Of a stretch of DNA of 64,000 nucleotides, positions 9,576-18,767 are shown in pieces. The stretch lies in assembly GCF_004362395.1 (NCBI RefSeq), contig NZ_SNWE01000008.1, forward strand, positions 1 through 64,000, in the 5' to 3' direction. Made by a program: the position numbers and the translations under genes. Each line of letters begins with the position of its first letter. Position 1 is the stretch's first letter. Source of the DNA: Salegentibacter sp. 24 (GTDB lineage: Bacteria > Bacteroidota > Bacteroidia > Flavobacteriales > Flavobacteriaceae). The notes beneath the pieces are model-generated. The model was given only the letters and a program-made list of their open reading frames with translations. It had not been told where the DNA came from and ran no database searches.

Positions 9576-11024
9576 CTAATAATAAGTAAACCTTCTTACT
9601 TTGGCAATATATTTGGCCAATCTTATTAATTGGTGACTGTAACCGAACTCGTTATCATACCAGATATATAAAATAACATTCTTGCCGTCTGCTGAAACTA
9701 TAGTCGCTTTACTATCATAGATAGCAGGGGCATTTGAACCTACTATATCCGAGGATACCAACTCATTATCTATCGAGTACCTGATTTGTTCGACAAGTTC
9801 CCCTTCTAGAGCATATTTCTTTAAAATACTATTGACCCCTTCAACGGTAGTTTGACCTTCAATTTCAAGATTTAATATAGCAAGTGAACCGTTGGGTACT
9901 GGAACTCTAATGGCATTGGAAGTTAACTTTCCTTCAAAAACTGGCAGCGCTTTAGCTACAGCTTTTCCAGCACCGGTTTCGGTAATTACCATATTAAGGG
10001 CCGCAGCACGACCACGGCGATATTTGCTATGCATATTATCTACCAAGTTCTGATCGTTTGTATATGCGTGAATAGTTTCCAAGTGTCCGTGTACTACCCC
10101 TAAAGTATCCTGAACGGCTTTTAAAACTGGGGTAATTGCATTTGTAGTGCAGGACGCCGCTGAGAATATGGAAATTTTATCCGGGTTGTGGGCTTTATGA
10201 TTTACCCCGTGAACAATATTGGGTATGCCTTTTCCTGGAGCCGAAAGCAGTACCTTTGCTGCTCCTTTCGCTTTTAAATGCCTGCTTAAAGCTTCTTTGT
10301 CCCTGAAGGCACCGGTATTATCTATAATGAGGGCTTTATTAATTCCAAATTTAGTATAATCGATCTCTTCAGGTTTATCTGCCGAAATTACTTTTACAGT
10401 AGTACCGTTAATAATCAGTGCGCTATTGTTTTCATCAATACTAACAGTACCTGAAAAGTCTCCGTGAATGGAATCGTTTTTAAGTAAAGAGGCTCGTTTT
10501 TCCAAAACATTTTTATCCACTAATCCTCGCGTTACAATGGCTCTTAAACGCAACTGACTTCCCTTTCCGGTTCTGGCCATAAGTTCTCTAGCTACTAACC
10601 GGCCGATACGTCCAAAGCCATAAAGAACTACATCTTTGGGCACAACTTTATTATATTTCTTAGCGTCCCTTAGTTTATCGGAAACAAAAGCCATGGGGTT
10701 TAAATGTCCCTGGTCTTCCAAGTGGTATTCGTAAGTTAGTTTTCCTATATCAAGCTTTGCGGGAGGTAAATCCATGTCCTGGATCGCTTTGGCGATTTCA
10801 ACCGAGTCAAATATTGAAATTGGTTTTTCTACAAATTCCCCGGCATATTCGTGAAGGTTTAAAATATCACTCACATTTCGGTTGAGCAATTGATTTCTAA
10901 ATAAGACTAGCTCGATAGATTTATCATACCAGAGGTCGCTTATTATATTAATGAATTCTACGGTCGCTTTGCGCCGATTTGCTTGAAAAGAAAGTTCCTT
11001 TTCGTAAACGTTATTAAAGCTCAT
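9576..11024 (-). CDS. gap: Glyceraldehyde-3-phosphate dehydrogenase, long form
   Basis: A 482-aa GAPDH. The Rossmann start GFGRIGR lies at residues ~136-142 and the catalytic nucleophile Cys292 in the hallmark SAASCTTN. The ~130-residue N-terminal extension is not part of the usual 335-aa enzyme but is typical of a long flavobacterial class. The enzyme oxidises glyceraldehyde-3-phosphate to 1,3-bisphosphoglycerate. In organisms with two GAPDHs, long forms are often assigned to gluconeogenesis; that is inference here, as is the cofactor. It is flanked by terminators on both sides and is therefore monocistronic. A -7-like box lies about 30 nt upstream. Confidence 0.94.
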   Translation of the reverse strand: MSFNNVYEKELSFQANRRKATVEFINIISDLWYDKSIELVLFRNQLLNRNVSDILNLHEYAGEFVEKPISIFDSVEIAKAIQDMDLPPAKLDIGKLTYEYHLEDQGHLNPMAFVSDKLRDAKKYNKVVPKDVVLYGFGRIGRLVARELMARTGKGSQLRLRAIVTRGLVDKNVLEKRASLLKNDSIHGDFSGTVSIDENNSALIINGTTVKVISADKPEEIDYTKFGINKALIIDNTGAFRDKEALSRHLKAKGAAKVLLSAPGKGIPNIVHGVNHKAHNPDKISIFSAASCTTNAITPVLKAVQDTLGVVHGHLETIHAYTNDQNLVDNMHSKYRRGRAAALNMVITETGAGKAVAKALPVFEGKLTSNAIRVPVPNGSLAILNLEIEGQTTVEGVNSILKKYALEGELVEQIRYSIDNELVSSDIVGSNAPAIYDSKATIVSADGKNVILYIWYDNEFGYSHQLIRLAKYIAKVRRFTYY

Positions 11025-11053
11025 GTGTGGTTTGTGTTGTTTTAATAATGGGG

Positions 11054-11061
11054 CAAAAATA
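11054..11061 (-). promoter_or_regulatory. -7 promoter box of the GAPDH gene
   Basis: TATTTTTG on the minus strand fits TAnnTTTG and would start transcription near 11048, about 25 nt before the start codon. The -33 region (TTTA-like) is weak. Confidence 0.4.
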
Positions 11062-11097
11062 TATATTTCAAACGTTTTCGTAAAGAAAATTCTGCAT

Positions 11098-11127
11098 AAA
11101 AAAACTCCCTAATAAGAAGGGAGTTTT
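11098..11127 (-). terminator. Intrinsic terminator after the HtrA protease gene
   Basis: AAAACTCCC pairs with GGGAGTTTT around a 9-nt loop, followed on the minus strand by a run of seven U. It separates the protease gene from the GAPDH gene. Confidence 0.9.
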
Positions 11128-11148
11128 AAGGTGTTTTTTATTGAAATT

Positions 11149-12564
11149 TTAACGCCAAACTATGCGTTGTTTTTGGCCGTTTCTATCAACAATAGTAATC
11201 ACTATATCTTCTGATGGGTGCTTGCTCCTAAAAATTCTTTCCACATCACTTACACTGGATACGTTTTTATTATCTATCGCAGTAATAATAGTTCCTACCA
11301 GTTCCTTGGCCGGTAATTGTGGTGACAAGGTACGGTGGATTTTTACTCCGTTTTCAACTTTCAGGGCTGCCAGTTCTTTTTCGCTTGCATTGGTAATTTC
11401 AATCTTAATGGGTTCAATAATATAGGTTTCAAATTTAGTAAGAGTAACCCTAACCTTTTTTTCATTACCATCTCTTAAGTAAGTAACCAAAACCTTGTCC
11501 TGGGGTCGTTTTGTAAAGATGTATCCTGTAAGATCAGAAAATTTGGTAATATTTATATCGTCTATTCTGCGAATAATATCACCTGGTTTTAGACCGGCTT
11601 TATCTGCGCCACTGCCTTCTGTAACTTCAGCTACAAGGACACCTTGTGAAGTTTGTAAATTGAGTTCCTCGATGGATTCTTGATTGACACTACCTCCCCT
11701 GATTCCAAGAATTCCTTTTTGAACATCGCCAAATTCCATAATGTCTTCCACAATTTTTCGGGTATTGTTAGAAGGTACGGCAAAAGCATATCCGACATAA
11801 CTTCCGGTTTGAGAGGTGATTGCGGTATTTATCCCTACGAGTTCTCCGTTTATATTCACCAAAGCACCCCCACTGTTCCCCGGATTAATTGCGGCATCGG
11901 TTTGAATAAAAGATTGCGGTGTGGCATCATAGGTATTCAAATCTCTAGCAGTAGCACTGATGATTCCGGCCGTCACTGTTGATTTTAAATTGAATGGATT
12001 TCCAACTGCCAAAACCCACTCCCCAAGTTTTACATTATCTGAATCTCCAAAGGGAATATAATCTAATCCTTCAGCATCTATTTTTAATAAAGCGATGTCT
12101 GAGATTTCATCGGCACCTACAACTTCAGCAGTATAGGTTTTGTTATTGTTCAAAGTAACTTCAATCTCGCTAGCCCCTTTGATCACGTGGTTATTTGTTA
12201 CAATATACCCATCTGGAGAAATAATCACTCCGGAACCTGCACCCTGAAGAGCTTTTTCACTGCTGTTATTACCATAAATAAGGTCTCTCATAGTACGCGG
12301 GCCTTTAAATACGGCAACGTTCTTTACGTGAACAACTCCATTTACCGTCTTTTCTGCTGCTTCAGTGAAATCGGCATTGGTCCCGTAAACATTCCCGGTA
12401 TAACTCGCAGGAATAACTTGAGCAGTAGAATTGGATGGGTTTGTATTAGATGCAACGGGAGGTAAACCTGAGGGAACTTCTTGCTCAAAAAAGATTTTAT
12501 AACTCCCTAATGTCAACGCACCTCCAAGGATGGAAACAATAAGTAATTTTGATAAATTTTTCAT
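11149..12564 (-). CDS. HtrA/DegP family periplasmic serine protease
   Basis: A 471-aa S1C protease for envelope protein quality control. An N-terminal signal/anchor (residues ~5-25) precedes the trypsin-like domain, in which the catalytic triad is visible: His126 (TNNHVIKG), Asp156 (SDIALL) and Ser231 (NPGNSGGALV). One clear PDZ domain follows at ~285-380 (GVLVAEVTEGSGADKAGLKPGD) and a second, less canonical one at ~395-471. The layout is that of DegP/DegQ. Transcribed alone, with a terminator after it. Whether it cleaves a sigma-E type anti-sigma factor or acts as a general chaperone-protease cannot be told. Confidence 0.95.
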   Translation of the reverse strand: MKNLSKLLIVSILGGALTLGSYKIFFEQEVPSGLPPVASNTNPSNSTAQVIPASYTGNVYGTNADFTEAAEKTVNGVVHVKNVAVFKGPRTMRDLIYGNNSSEKALQGAGSGVIISPDGYIVTNNHVIKGASEIEVTLNNNKTYTAEVVGADEISDIALLKIDAEGLDYIPFGDSDNVKLGEWVLAVGNPFNLKSTVTAGIISATARDLNTYDATPQSFIQTDAAINPGNSGGALVNINGELVGINTAITSQTGSYVGYAFAVPSNNTRKIVEDIMEFGDVQKGILGIRGGSVNQESIEELNLQTSQGVLVAEVTEGSGADKAGLKPGDIIRRIDDINITKFSDLTGYIFTKRPQDKVLVTYLRDGNEKKVRVTLTKFETYIIEPIKIEITNASEKELAALKVENGVKIHRTLSPQLPAKELVGTIITAIDNKNVSSVSDVERIFRSKHPSEDIVITIVDRNGQKQRIVWR

Positions 12565-12673
12565 TTTTTACAACGGATTTTTATATAATTCAACTTTAAA
12601 ATTATAATATTAGTATGCTATGTTTTTAACTTTAACGACCATTTAACACCCCTGAAAATCGTGTTATTTATAG

Positions 12674-12681
12674 TATCTTTG
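12674..12681 (+). promoter_or_regulatory. -7 promoter box of the dapF operon
   Basis: TATCTTTG matches the TAnnTTTG consensus and ends 20 nt before the dapF start codon, the usual distance for flavobacterial genes. The -33 region is poorly conserved. Confidence 0.55.
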
Positions 12682-12701
12682 TAGCCCTGAAAATTTAAGT
12701 T

Positions 12702-13490
12702 ATGAAAATTCCATTTTATAAATATCAAGGTACCGGAAACGATTTTGTAATGATAGATAATCGTCAAGAGGTATTATCCAAAAACAATACCAGAATTATC
12801 AAAATGCTTTGCGATCGTAAATTTGGTATTGGAGGTGACGGACTTATACTTTTGGAAAATCCCGAAATAGAAGGAGATGATTTTAAAATGGTTTACTTTA
12901 ATGCAGATGGAAACCAGAGCTCTATGTGTGGTAATGGTGGTCGTTGTCTGGTTGCTTTTGCAAAATTCCTTGGCATTATTGAAAATGAAGCTACTTTTAC
13001 TGCGATAGACGGACCACATAAGGCTACAATTAAGAATGACCAGGTAAGTTTACAAATGCAGAATATTTCAGAAATTAAGCAATTGGGAAATAGTGCATTT
13101 TTAAATACGGGATCTCCCCATCATGTGATTTTTACTAAAAACATTGCCGATCTTGATGTGAAGAAAGAAGGAGCAGCGATTCGGTATTCTAAGGATTATG
13201 TTGCTAATGGTGGAACTAATGTGAATTTTGTGGATCTGCAGGAGGAAAATACTTTTCTTGTGCGCACTTACGAAAGAGGAGTGGAGGATGAAACTCTTTC
13301 TTGCGGAACCGGAGTTACTGCCGTAGCTTTAGCAGCACACGCTTCGGGTAAGGCAAATGCCAATACAATAAAACTTATTGTGCCCGGAGGGGAATTGTCG
13401 GTTTCTTTCAAAAAAGAAAGCGAAATTTACACCGATGTTTGGTTAACCGGTCCGGCCATGCAAGTTTTTAAAGGAGAAATAGTATGCTAA
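12702..13490 (+). CDS. dapF: Diaminopimelate epimerase
   Basis: A 262-aa enzyme converting L,L- to meso-diaminopimelate, the step feeding both lysine and peptidoglycan synthesis. The two-cysteine acid/base pair is visible: Cys76 in MCGNGGRC and Cys201 in SCGTGVTAVAL. The N-terminal YQGTGNDFVMIDNR is also typical. First gene of a plus-strand operon; the next gene starts 7 nt inside its 3' end, so the two are translationally coupled. mltG in the same operon also acts on peptidoglycan. Confidence 0.97.
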   Translation: MKIPFYKYQGTGNDFVMIDNRQEVLSKNNTRIIKMLCDRKFGIGGDGLILLENPEIEGDDFKMVYFNADGNQSSMCGNGGRCLVAFAKFLGIIENEATFTAIDGPHKATIKNDQVSLQMQNISEIKQLGNSAFLNTGSPHHVIFTKNIADLDVKKEGAAIRYSKDYVANGGTNVNFVDLQEENTFLVRTYERGVEDETLSCGTGVTAVALAAHASGKANANTIKLIVPGGELSVSFKKESEIYTDVWLTGPAMQVFKGEIVC

Positions 13491-14008
13491 GTCTAAAAGG
13501 AGATAAGGTTTATCTGCGAGCCCTGGAACCGGAAGATCTCGATTTTGTTCATTCGGTGGAGAATACCGAGGATTTTTGGGAGGTAAGTGCTACGCAAACA
13601 CCTTATTCCCGGTTTATGATTAAACAGTACCTGGAAAATGCACATCGTGATATCTATGATGTGAAGCAGCTACGTTTGGTAATTTGCGATCTGCAGGATA
13701 AAGAAATAGGACTTATAGACGTCTTCGATTTTGAACCAAAAGACAGGCGAGCAGCCCTGGGAATTCTTATTGCTGATGCTTCAGAACGCGGAAAGGGTTA
13801 TGGTGCAGAGACCTTAAAACTTATTTGTAATTACTGTTTCAAACACTTAGCGATGCATCAGGTTTATGCCAATATTACCGAAGGAAATGAAACCAGTGTA
13901 AAACTATTCGAAAACCTGAGCTTCAAAAGAGTAGGGGTTAAAAAAGACTGGACCTATGTAAATGGCCGGTTTAAAGATGAAATTCTATATCAACTGATCA
14001 ATAAGTAA
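13484..14008 (+). CDS. GNAT family N-acetyltransferase (RimJ-like)
   Basis: A 174-aa cytoplasmic GNAT acetyltransferase. It begins LSLKGDKVYLRALEPEDLDF, typical of the RimJ/RimL branch, and carries the acetyl-CoA binding loop ERGKGYGAETLKLICNYCF near residues 106-124, then the IYANITEGNETSVKLFENL-like motif B region. It overlaps dapF by 7 nt and shares one base (TAATG) with mltG, so the three genes form one transcription unit. The substrate (protein N-terminus or small amine) is unknown. Confidence 0.9.
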   Translation: MLSLKGDKVYLRALEPEDLDFVHSVENTEDFWEVSATQTPYSRFMIKQYLENAHRDIYDVKQLRLVICDLQDKEIGLIDVFDFEPKDRRAALGILIADASERGKGYGAETLKLICNYCFKHLAMHQVYANITEGNETSVKLFENLSFKRVGVKKDWTYVNGRFKDEILYQLINK

Positions 14009-15051
14009 TGTACATTAAAAAAATTCTGCTGGCTATTACTATTCTAGGCCTTATTGCCCTTTCTGTTTTTAGCTATTACATCTATACAAGTATATTTTCG
14101 GCAAACACGAGTTTCTCTGAAGAAGAAAAAATGGTTTACGTAGCTACGGGATCCGATTATAAGGCAGTAATAGATAGTCTTCAGCCTTATGTTGAAAATA
14201 TGGAATCTTTTGACCTGGTCGCCAGGAAAAAAGGCTATGCCTCGAACATTCAACCCGGTAGGTATCTCATAAAGGCTGGTATGAATAACAACCAATTGGT
14301 AAATGCGCTTCGTAGTGGTAATATTCCCGTGAAGGTCACTTTTAATAATCAGGAGCGTTTAGAGGATCTCGCTGGAAGAATTGGCAGTCAAATTGAAGCC
14401 GACAGTACGGCATTAATTAAAGCCTTTAAGGATGAGGAATTTTTAGCTGAAAACAACTTTACCCAGGCAGAAGCTTTGGCGATGTATATTCCTAACCAAT
14501 ATGAACTGTACTGGAATACTTCTGCTAAGGAATTTAGAAGCCGCATGAAACGTGAATATGAGCGTTTTTGGACGGAAGAAAAAAAGGAAAAGGCTAAAGA
14601 GATAGGGTTGAATCCTAAAGAAGTTTCAACCTTGGCTTCCATCGTTCATAAAGAAACAGTAAAAATAGATGAACGTCCTAAGGTGGCCGGAGTTTATATG
14701 AACCGGTATAAAAACGGATGGAAACTGGAAGCCGATCCTACGGTTATTTATGCATTGAAGCACACTACTAAACAATGGGATACGATCATAAAAAGAGTAC
14801 TATATAAGGATTTAGAAATTGAATCTCCTTATAATACCTATATGAATAAAGAATTGCCTCCCGGGCCTATATTTATGCCAGACATTTCTGCAATTAACGC
14901 GGTACTTAATTATGAAAATCATGATTACTTCTATTTTGTAGCCAATGTTGAAAATTTTGGCTATCACAAGTTTGCTAAAACCTTATCGCAACATAACAGA
15001 AATAAACAGGAATATGTGCGATGGATTAATGAGCAGGGTATAAATAGGTAG
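14008..15051 (+). CDS. mltG: Endolytic peptidoglycan transglycosylase MltG
   Basis: A 347-aa YceG/MltG protein that cleaves nascent glycan strands at the inner membrane and ends glycan polymerisation. One N-terminal transmembrane helix (~residues 5-27) anchors it. The YceG domain carries the catalytic glutamate in IVHKET (Glu216) and the downstream ERPKVAGVYMNRYKNGWKLE and ADPTVIYAL segments. It starts at the shared A of the acetyltransferase stop. It has no LysM-like extension beyond the normal catalytic architecture. Confidence 0.95.
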   Translation: MYIKKILLAITILGLIALSVFSYYIYTSIFSANTSFSEEEKMVYVATGSDYKAVIDSLQPYVENMESFDLVARKKGYASNIQPGRYLIKAGMNNNQLVNALRSGNIPVKVTFNNQERLEDLAGRIGSQIEADSTALIKAFKDEEFLAENNFTQAEALAMYIPNQYELYWNTSAKEFRSRMKREYERFWTEEKKEKAKEIGLNPKEVSTLASIVHKETVKIDERPKVAGVYMNRYKNGWKLEADPTVIYALKHTTKQWDTIIKRVLYKDLEIESPYNTYMNKELPPGPIFMPDISAINAVLNYENHDYFYFVANVENFGYHKFAKTLSQHNRNKQEYVRWINEQGINR

Positions 15052-15184
15052 TAAAAAAAGTTTCATTTCTCACCTGGGTAACGTGTTAAGGTCATTGCTT
15101 AAGCTTTCTTAGAGCCATGTTAAGCTTTTTTAAAACTTTATAAATTAGTTAACACATTGTATTTCAGATTTTTAAAAATTGTTG

Positions 15185-15192
15185 TACATTTG
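15185..15192 (+). promoter_or_regulatory. -7 promoter box of the lysozyme-like protein gene
   Basis: TACATTTG matches TAnnTTTG and would start transcription near 15196, leaving a ~68-nt leader before the ATG at 15264. The -33 element is imperfect (ATTG at 15156-15159, spacing too long). Confidence 0.4.
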
Positions 15193-15263
15193 CACGGCAA
15201 AATTGAAGAGGGCTAAAGTCTAACATTTTGACCTTGCCAATAGCTCTTCATAAATTTAATGTA

Positions 15264-15935
15264 ATGAGAAAGAAAGTTGCAAAATTTTCAATCTTGCCTG
15301 TAATCGCAGGCTGCATGTTTTTCAGTTTTTCAACTAGAGAAGCAGCAAATCTGGAAATTGAAGGTTATTCGACTTCCAACCTTGATCTAAACTATACCGT
15401 AGCCCTTTTAGAGGAAAGCGAAATAGTCAGGGATCAAAGCCTTGAGAGGGCATTACCAAAACTAGGAAAGTCCTATGTTGGTTTTAAAGAAGCGCTGGGT
15501 TTTAAAGAATCACGCGGAAATTATAAAACGATTAATGATTTTGGTTATATGGGAAAATACCAGTTTGGTATTGGCACCCTGGAATTACTTGGCATTTACA
15601 ATGGTGGAGAATTCCTTAATTCGCCACGACTTCAGGAAGCTGCTTTTTATACGAATGCTTCCAGAAACAAATGGATTTTGATTCGTGATATTGCCCGGTT
15701 TGAAGGTCAGGTAATTAACGGTGTAAAAGTGACGGAATCTGGTATTCTTGCTGCTGCGCATCTGGCGGGGCCAGGGAGTGTCAAAAAATACCTTAGGAGC
15801 TGGGGGGCACAATCCTTTAGTGATGCTTTTGGAACTTCAATAAGAAATTATATGAGGAAATTCCAAGGTTATGATACTTCCTTTGTAAAACCTGAACAAA
15901 ACCCAAGGGTAGATATTGAAGCTTTTAGAGCTTAA
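15264..15935 (+). CDS. Exported lysozyme-like (lytic transglycosylase-type) protein
   Basis: From the ATG at 15264 the protein has 223 aa. It has an N-terminal signal sequence (MRKKVAKFSILPVIAGC...), in which IAGC resembles a lipobox but is followed by more hydrophobic residues, so lipidation is uncertain. Residues ~77-100 (GFKESRGNYKTIN, then GYMGKYQFG) resemble the catalytic-glutamate and G-x-x-Q-F segments of lysozyme-superfamily proteins. It probably binds or cuts peptidoglycan. A 12-codon longer form from 15228 would put a polar tail before the signal and is less likely. It follows mltG but has its own promoter-like box. Homologues are often named only as peptidoglycan-binding proteins. 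Confidence 0.72.
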   Translation: MRKKVAKFSILPVIAGCMFFSFSTREAANLEIEGYSTSNLDLNYTVALLEESEIVRDQSLERALPKLGKSYVGFKEALGFKESRGNYKTINDFGYMGKYQFGIGTLELLGIYNGGEFLNSPRLQEAAFYTNASRNKWILIRDIARFEGQVINGVKVTESGILAAAHLAGPGSVKKYLRSWGAQSFSDAFGTSIRNYMRKFQGYDTSFVKPEQNPRVDIEAFRA

Positions 15936-16657
15936 TATTCTTTCTGAAAGATAAAAATTGCAGGCCTCTTATGGAGGTCTGTTTTTATTTTACCCCATTG
16001 GGAAACTGGTTTGGTCAGAATGAATTCCGTGGGCAGAGTTAGATCACATGCCACACAAAGCTGGGTTACCGGATTTAGTAGTTGAAGGAAATCCTCTAAC
16101 AATTTGTTATTTCGATAAGGAGTTTCAATGAAAATTTGAGCCTCCTTTTTATCAAATGAAAGCCGCTCCAGATCTTTTATCTCTTTTTTTCTTTCTTTTT
16201 TATCTATGGGTAAATAACCATTGAAGGTAAATCGTTGACCATTCATTCCACTGCCCATCATAGCCAGTAAAATTGAAGAGGGGCCAACCAAAGGGATTAC
16301 CTGGATGCCTTCACGGTGCGCTAGCCTTACAATTTCGGCACCGGGATCTGCCACCCCTGGGCAACCTGCTTCACTTAACAGCCCCATGTCATATCCTTCT
16401 TTGCATAGGTTTAAAAAAGAAGGGATTTCTGAAGGTTCGGTAAATTTATTAAGATGATAAAATTGAAGTAATGATTGTTGTTTCTCGGGAACTAGTTGCT
16501 TTATATGCCTTCGGGCTGTTTTTTCATTTTCCGCAATGAAAATATTCAAATTTTCGACCATTTCCTTAACCTGCAAAGGTAAAACCTGCATTGGGTTAGA
16601 AGCTCCCATTGTAGTGGGTATAAGGTAAAGTTTTCCGGAATATTTAAAGTCAGCCAT
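15932..16657 (-). CDS. RsmI-like tetrapyrrole-methylase family SAM methyltransferase
   Basis: From the ATG at 16657 the protein has 241 aa and belongs to the TP_methylase fold, as in the 16S rRNA C1402 2'-O-methyltransferase RsmI. It begins GKLYLIPTTMGASNPMQVLP and contains GLLSEAGCPGVADPGAEIV and IPLVGPSSILLAMMGSGMNG, the glycine-rich SAM site. The canonical RsmI C-terminal extension is absent, so this may be the shorter flavobacterial paralogue with uncertain target. It starts at a TAATG junction with the phosphatase gene, which decides the start over an upstream one at 16702. Its stop overlaps the convergent lysozyme-like gene by 4 nt. Confidence 0.85.
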   Translation of the reverse strand: MADFKYSGKLYLIPTTMGASNPMQVLPLQVKEMVENLNIFIAENEKTARRHIKQLVPEKQQSLLQFYHLNKFTEPSEIPSFLNLCKEGYDMGLLSEAGCPGVADPGAEIVRLAHREGIQVIPLVGPSSILLAMMGSGMNGQRFTFNGYLPIDKKERKKEIKDLERLSFDKKEAQIFIETPYRNNKLLEDFLQLLNPVTQLCVACDLTLPTEFILTKPVSQWGKIKTDLHKRPAIFIFQKEY

Positions 16658-17127
16658 TAAGCTCTGTTTTCTTCTTTGAGTTGTGCTGCTATCTTTTCGC
16701 AAGCTTCATCAAGCATTTGATATACATTCTCAAAACCATGGTCTCCTCCAAAATAAGGATCGGGAACATCTACGTTTTCCGCAGGAAATATTTCATCCAG
16801 AATCAGCTGAACTTTGGCTCTGTCGTCATCATTTCTGGCCAGGGCAATTACATCCTTAAAATTGGCATTGTCCATTACATAAATGCGATCAAACCTGTCA
16901 AAATCTTCCGTTTGAAATTGTCTTCCACGCTGATATGAAATATCCAGCTTATTTTTTTTGGCCACCGCAATAGATCGAGGATCTGGTGAATCATCAATAT
17001 GGTAGTCTCCAGTTCCAGCAGAATCTACTAATACCTGAGATTCGTCTACTTTAGATTTTAAAATTCCCTCGGCAAGCGGTGATCTGCAAATGTTGCCAAG
17101 GCACACCATCAATACCTTAGTTTTCAT
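16657..17127 (-). CDS. Low-molecular-weight protein-tyrosine-phosphatase
   Basis: A 156-aa LMW-PTP fold protein. The phosphate-binding loop C-x5-R is complete at the N-terminus (VCLGNICRSP, Cys9 nucleophile, Arg15), and the general-acid aspartate lies in VPDPYFGG. It removes phosphate from phosphotyrosine or, in the arsenate-reductase-like branch, acts on other substrates. No tyrosine kinase or arsenic genes adjoin. It lies 8 nt after dnaA and is coupled to the RsmI-like gene, so the three are probably one operon. Confidence 0.93.
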   Translation of the reverse strand: MKTKVLMVCLGNICRSPLAEGILKSKVDESQVLVDSAGTGDYHIDDSPDPRSIAVAKKNKLDISYQRGRQFQTEDFDRFDRIYVMDNANFKDVIALARNDDDRAKVQLILDEIFPAENVDVPDPYFGGDHGFENVYQMLDEACEKIAAQLKEENRA

Positions 17128-17135
17128 AGTATTTT

Positions 17136-18563
17136 TTATATGGTCAGTTTTTTGTTGAGGTCTTCAACAAATTTCTTGAATTGTTTATCGGTAGTGGATA
17201 AATTATCTACCGTTTTGCAGGCGTGTAAAACAGTAGCGTGATCACGTTTTCCAATCTGCGACCCAATACTTGCTAAAGAAGCCTTGGTGAACTTTTTCGC
17301 AAAGAACATGGCAAGCTGTCTTGCCTGAACAATATGTCTTTTCCTGGTTTTAGACTGCAAGGTTTGTACATCCATCTGGAAGTAGTCACTTACCACTTTT
17401 TGAATATAATCTATGGAAACTTCTCGTTTGGTGTTTTTTACATAATTATCTACGATCTTCTTGGCAAGTTCCAAAGTGATATCCTTCTTATTAAAAGAAG
17501 AATGGGCGATAAGCGAGATAATTGCACCTTCCAGCTCCCTGATATTTGTCTTAATGTTATTGGCTAAAAACTCGACGATCTCTTCTGGCATTTCCACACC
17601 GTCGCGATAGAGTTTATTTTTAATAATGGATATTCGTGTTTCGAAATCGGGATGTTGTAATTCGGCTGAAAGTCCCCATTTAAATCTAGAAAGCAGGCGT
17701 TGTTCAATATCCTGCATATCTACTGGTGCTTTGTCACTGGTAAGAATTACCTGTTTTCCGTTTTGATGTAAATGATTAAAAATATGGAAAAATACATCCT
17801 GAGTTCCAGCTTTTCCAGAAAGCAACTGGATATCATCAACAATTAAAACATCAATGATCTGGTAAAAATGAATAAAATCATTTCGGTTGTTTTTCTTGAC
17901 TGATTCTATGTACTGTTGAGTGAATTTTTCTGCAGAAATATATAAAACGGTCTTCTCGGGATATTTGTCTTTTATTTCAACACCAATAGCGTGCGCCAAA
18001 TGGGTTTTCCCTAATCCAACGCCACCAAAAATCAGGAGCGGATTAAAAGAAGTGCCCCCAGGTTTATTGGCTACTGCCAATCCTGCCGATCTTGCTAATC
18101 GGTTAGAATCTCCTTCCAGAAAATTCTCAAAGTTATAGCTCGGGTTTAATTGAGACTCAATTTTTACATTCCGAATTCCTGGAATTATAAAAGGATTTTT
18201 TAATTCAGGGTTTTTATTTTTAATTGGCACATCAACTTCTTGAGAAGCCATATGGCTGCGCTGAGTACTAGGGATTTTTTCGGTGAACGGCATTTTATTA
18301 CCGTAGGTATTCTCCATTTTGATCACATAGACCAATTTGGCTTTTTCTCCTAATTCTTTGGTAAGCGAAACCTTTAAGAGTTTTACATAGTGTTCTTCTA
18401 ACCACTCATAAAAAAACTTTGAAGGCACCTGTATGCTGAGTGCACAATCTGTGAGTTTTACTGCTTGAATAGGTTCAAACCACGTTTTATAAGCCTGTGG
18501 AGTAATGTTATCTTTGATAAAAGCCAGACAGCTATTCCAAACTGATTGCGCAGTTTTTGACAT
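17136..18563 (-). CDS. dnaA: Chromosomal replication initiator protein DnaA
   Basis: A 475-aa DnaA. Domain I (residues 1-~85, WNSCLAFIKDNITPQAYKTW), a short linker, then the AAA+ domain III with Walker A (GGVGLGKTHL), Walker B (VLIVDDIQLL) and the arginine-rich sensor segments, and domain IV with the box-binding signature KRDHATVLHACKTV. It opens the replication origin. The neighbouring intergenic region (18564-18767) shows no cluster of TTATNCACA boxes, so the origin is probably elsewhere. dnaN does not follow it, as is common in Bacteroidota. Confidence 0.98.
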   Translation of the reverse strand: MSKTAQSVWNSCLAFIKDNITPQAYKTWFEPIQAVKLTDCALSIQVPSKFFYEWLEEHYVKLLKVSLTKELGEKAKLVYVIKMENTYGNKMPFTEKIPSTQRSHMASQEVDVPIKNKNPELKNPFIIPGIRNVKIESQLNPSYNFENFLEGDSNRLARSAGLAVANKPGGTSFNPLLIFGGVGLGKTHLAHAIGVEIKDKYPEKTVLYISAEKFTQQYIESVKKNNRNDFIHFYQIIDVLIVDDIQLLSGKAGTQDVFFHIFNHLHQNGKQVILTSDKAPVDMQDIEQRLLSRFKWGLSAELQHPDFETRISIIKNKLYRDGVEMPEEIVEFLANNIKTNIRELEGAIISLIAHSSFNKKDITLELAKKIVDNYVKNTKREVSIDYIQKVVSDYFQMDVQTLQSKTRKRHIVQARQLAMFFAKKFTKASLASIGSQIGKRDHATVLHACKTVDNLSTTDKQFKKFVEDLNKKLTI

Positions 18564-18767
18564 GCTTTGTGTTGTATTATTTTAGATTAGTAGTGGTTTA
18601 TTAGCAGTTAAAAGATTTAGGGGTCTTATAACTTAGTGGAACAAATATGTGAACAAATTATGTAATAAAAAAACCTGTTTGGGGTTGAATTTTAAGAAAA
18701 ATTTACGCATACTTAAATCCGATTATGAAAGTACAAAACCTCATTCACTTAACCTGTTAAATTCAGA

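Noticed and set aside
18564-18767. Replication origin beside dnaA
   Set aside because: No cluster of DnaA boxes (TTATNCACA) and no typical AT-rich unwinding element pattern could be seen in this 204-nt gap.
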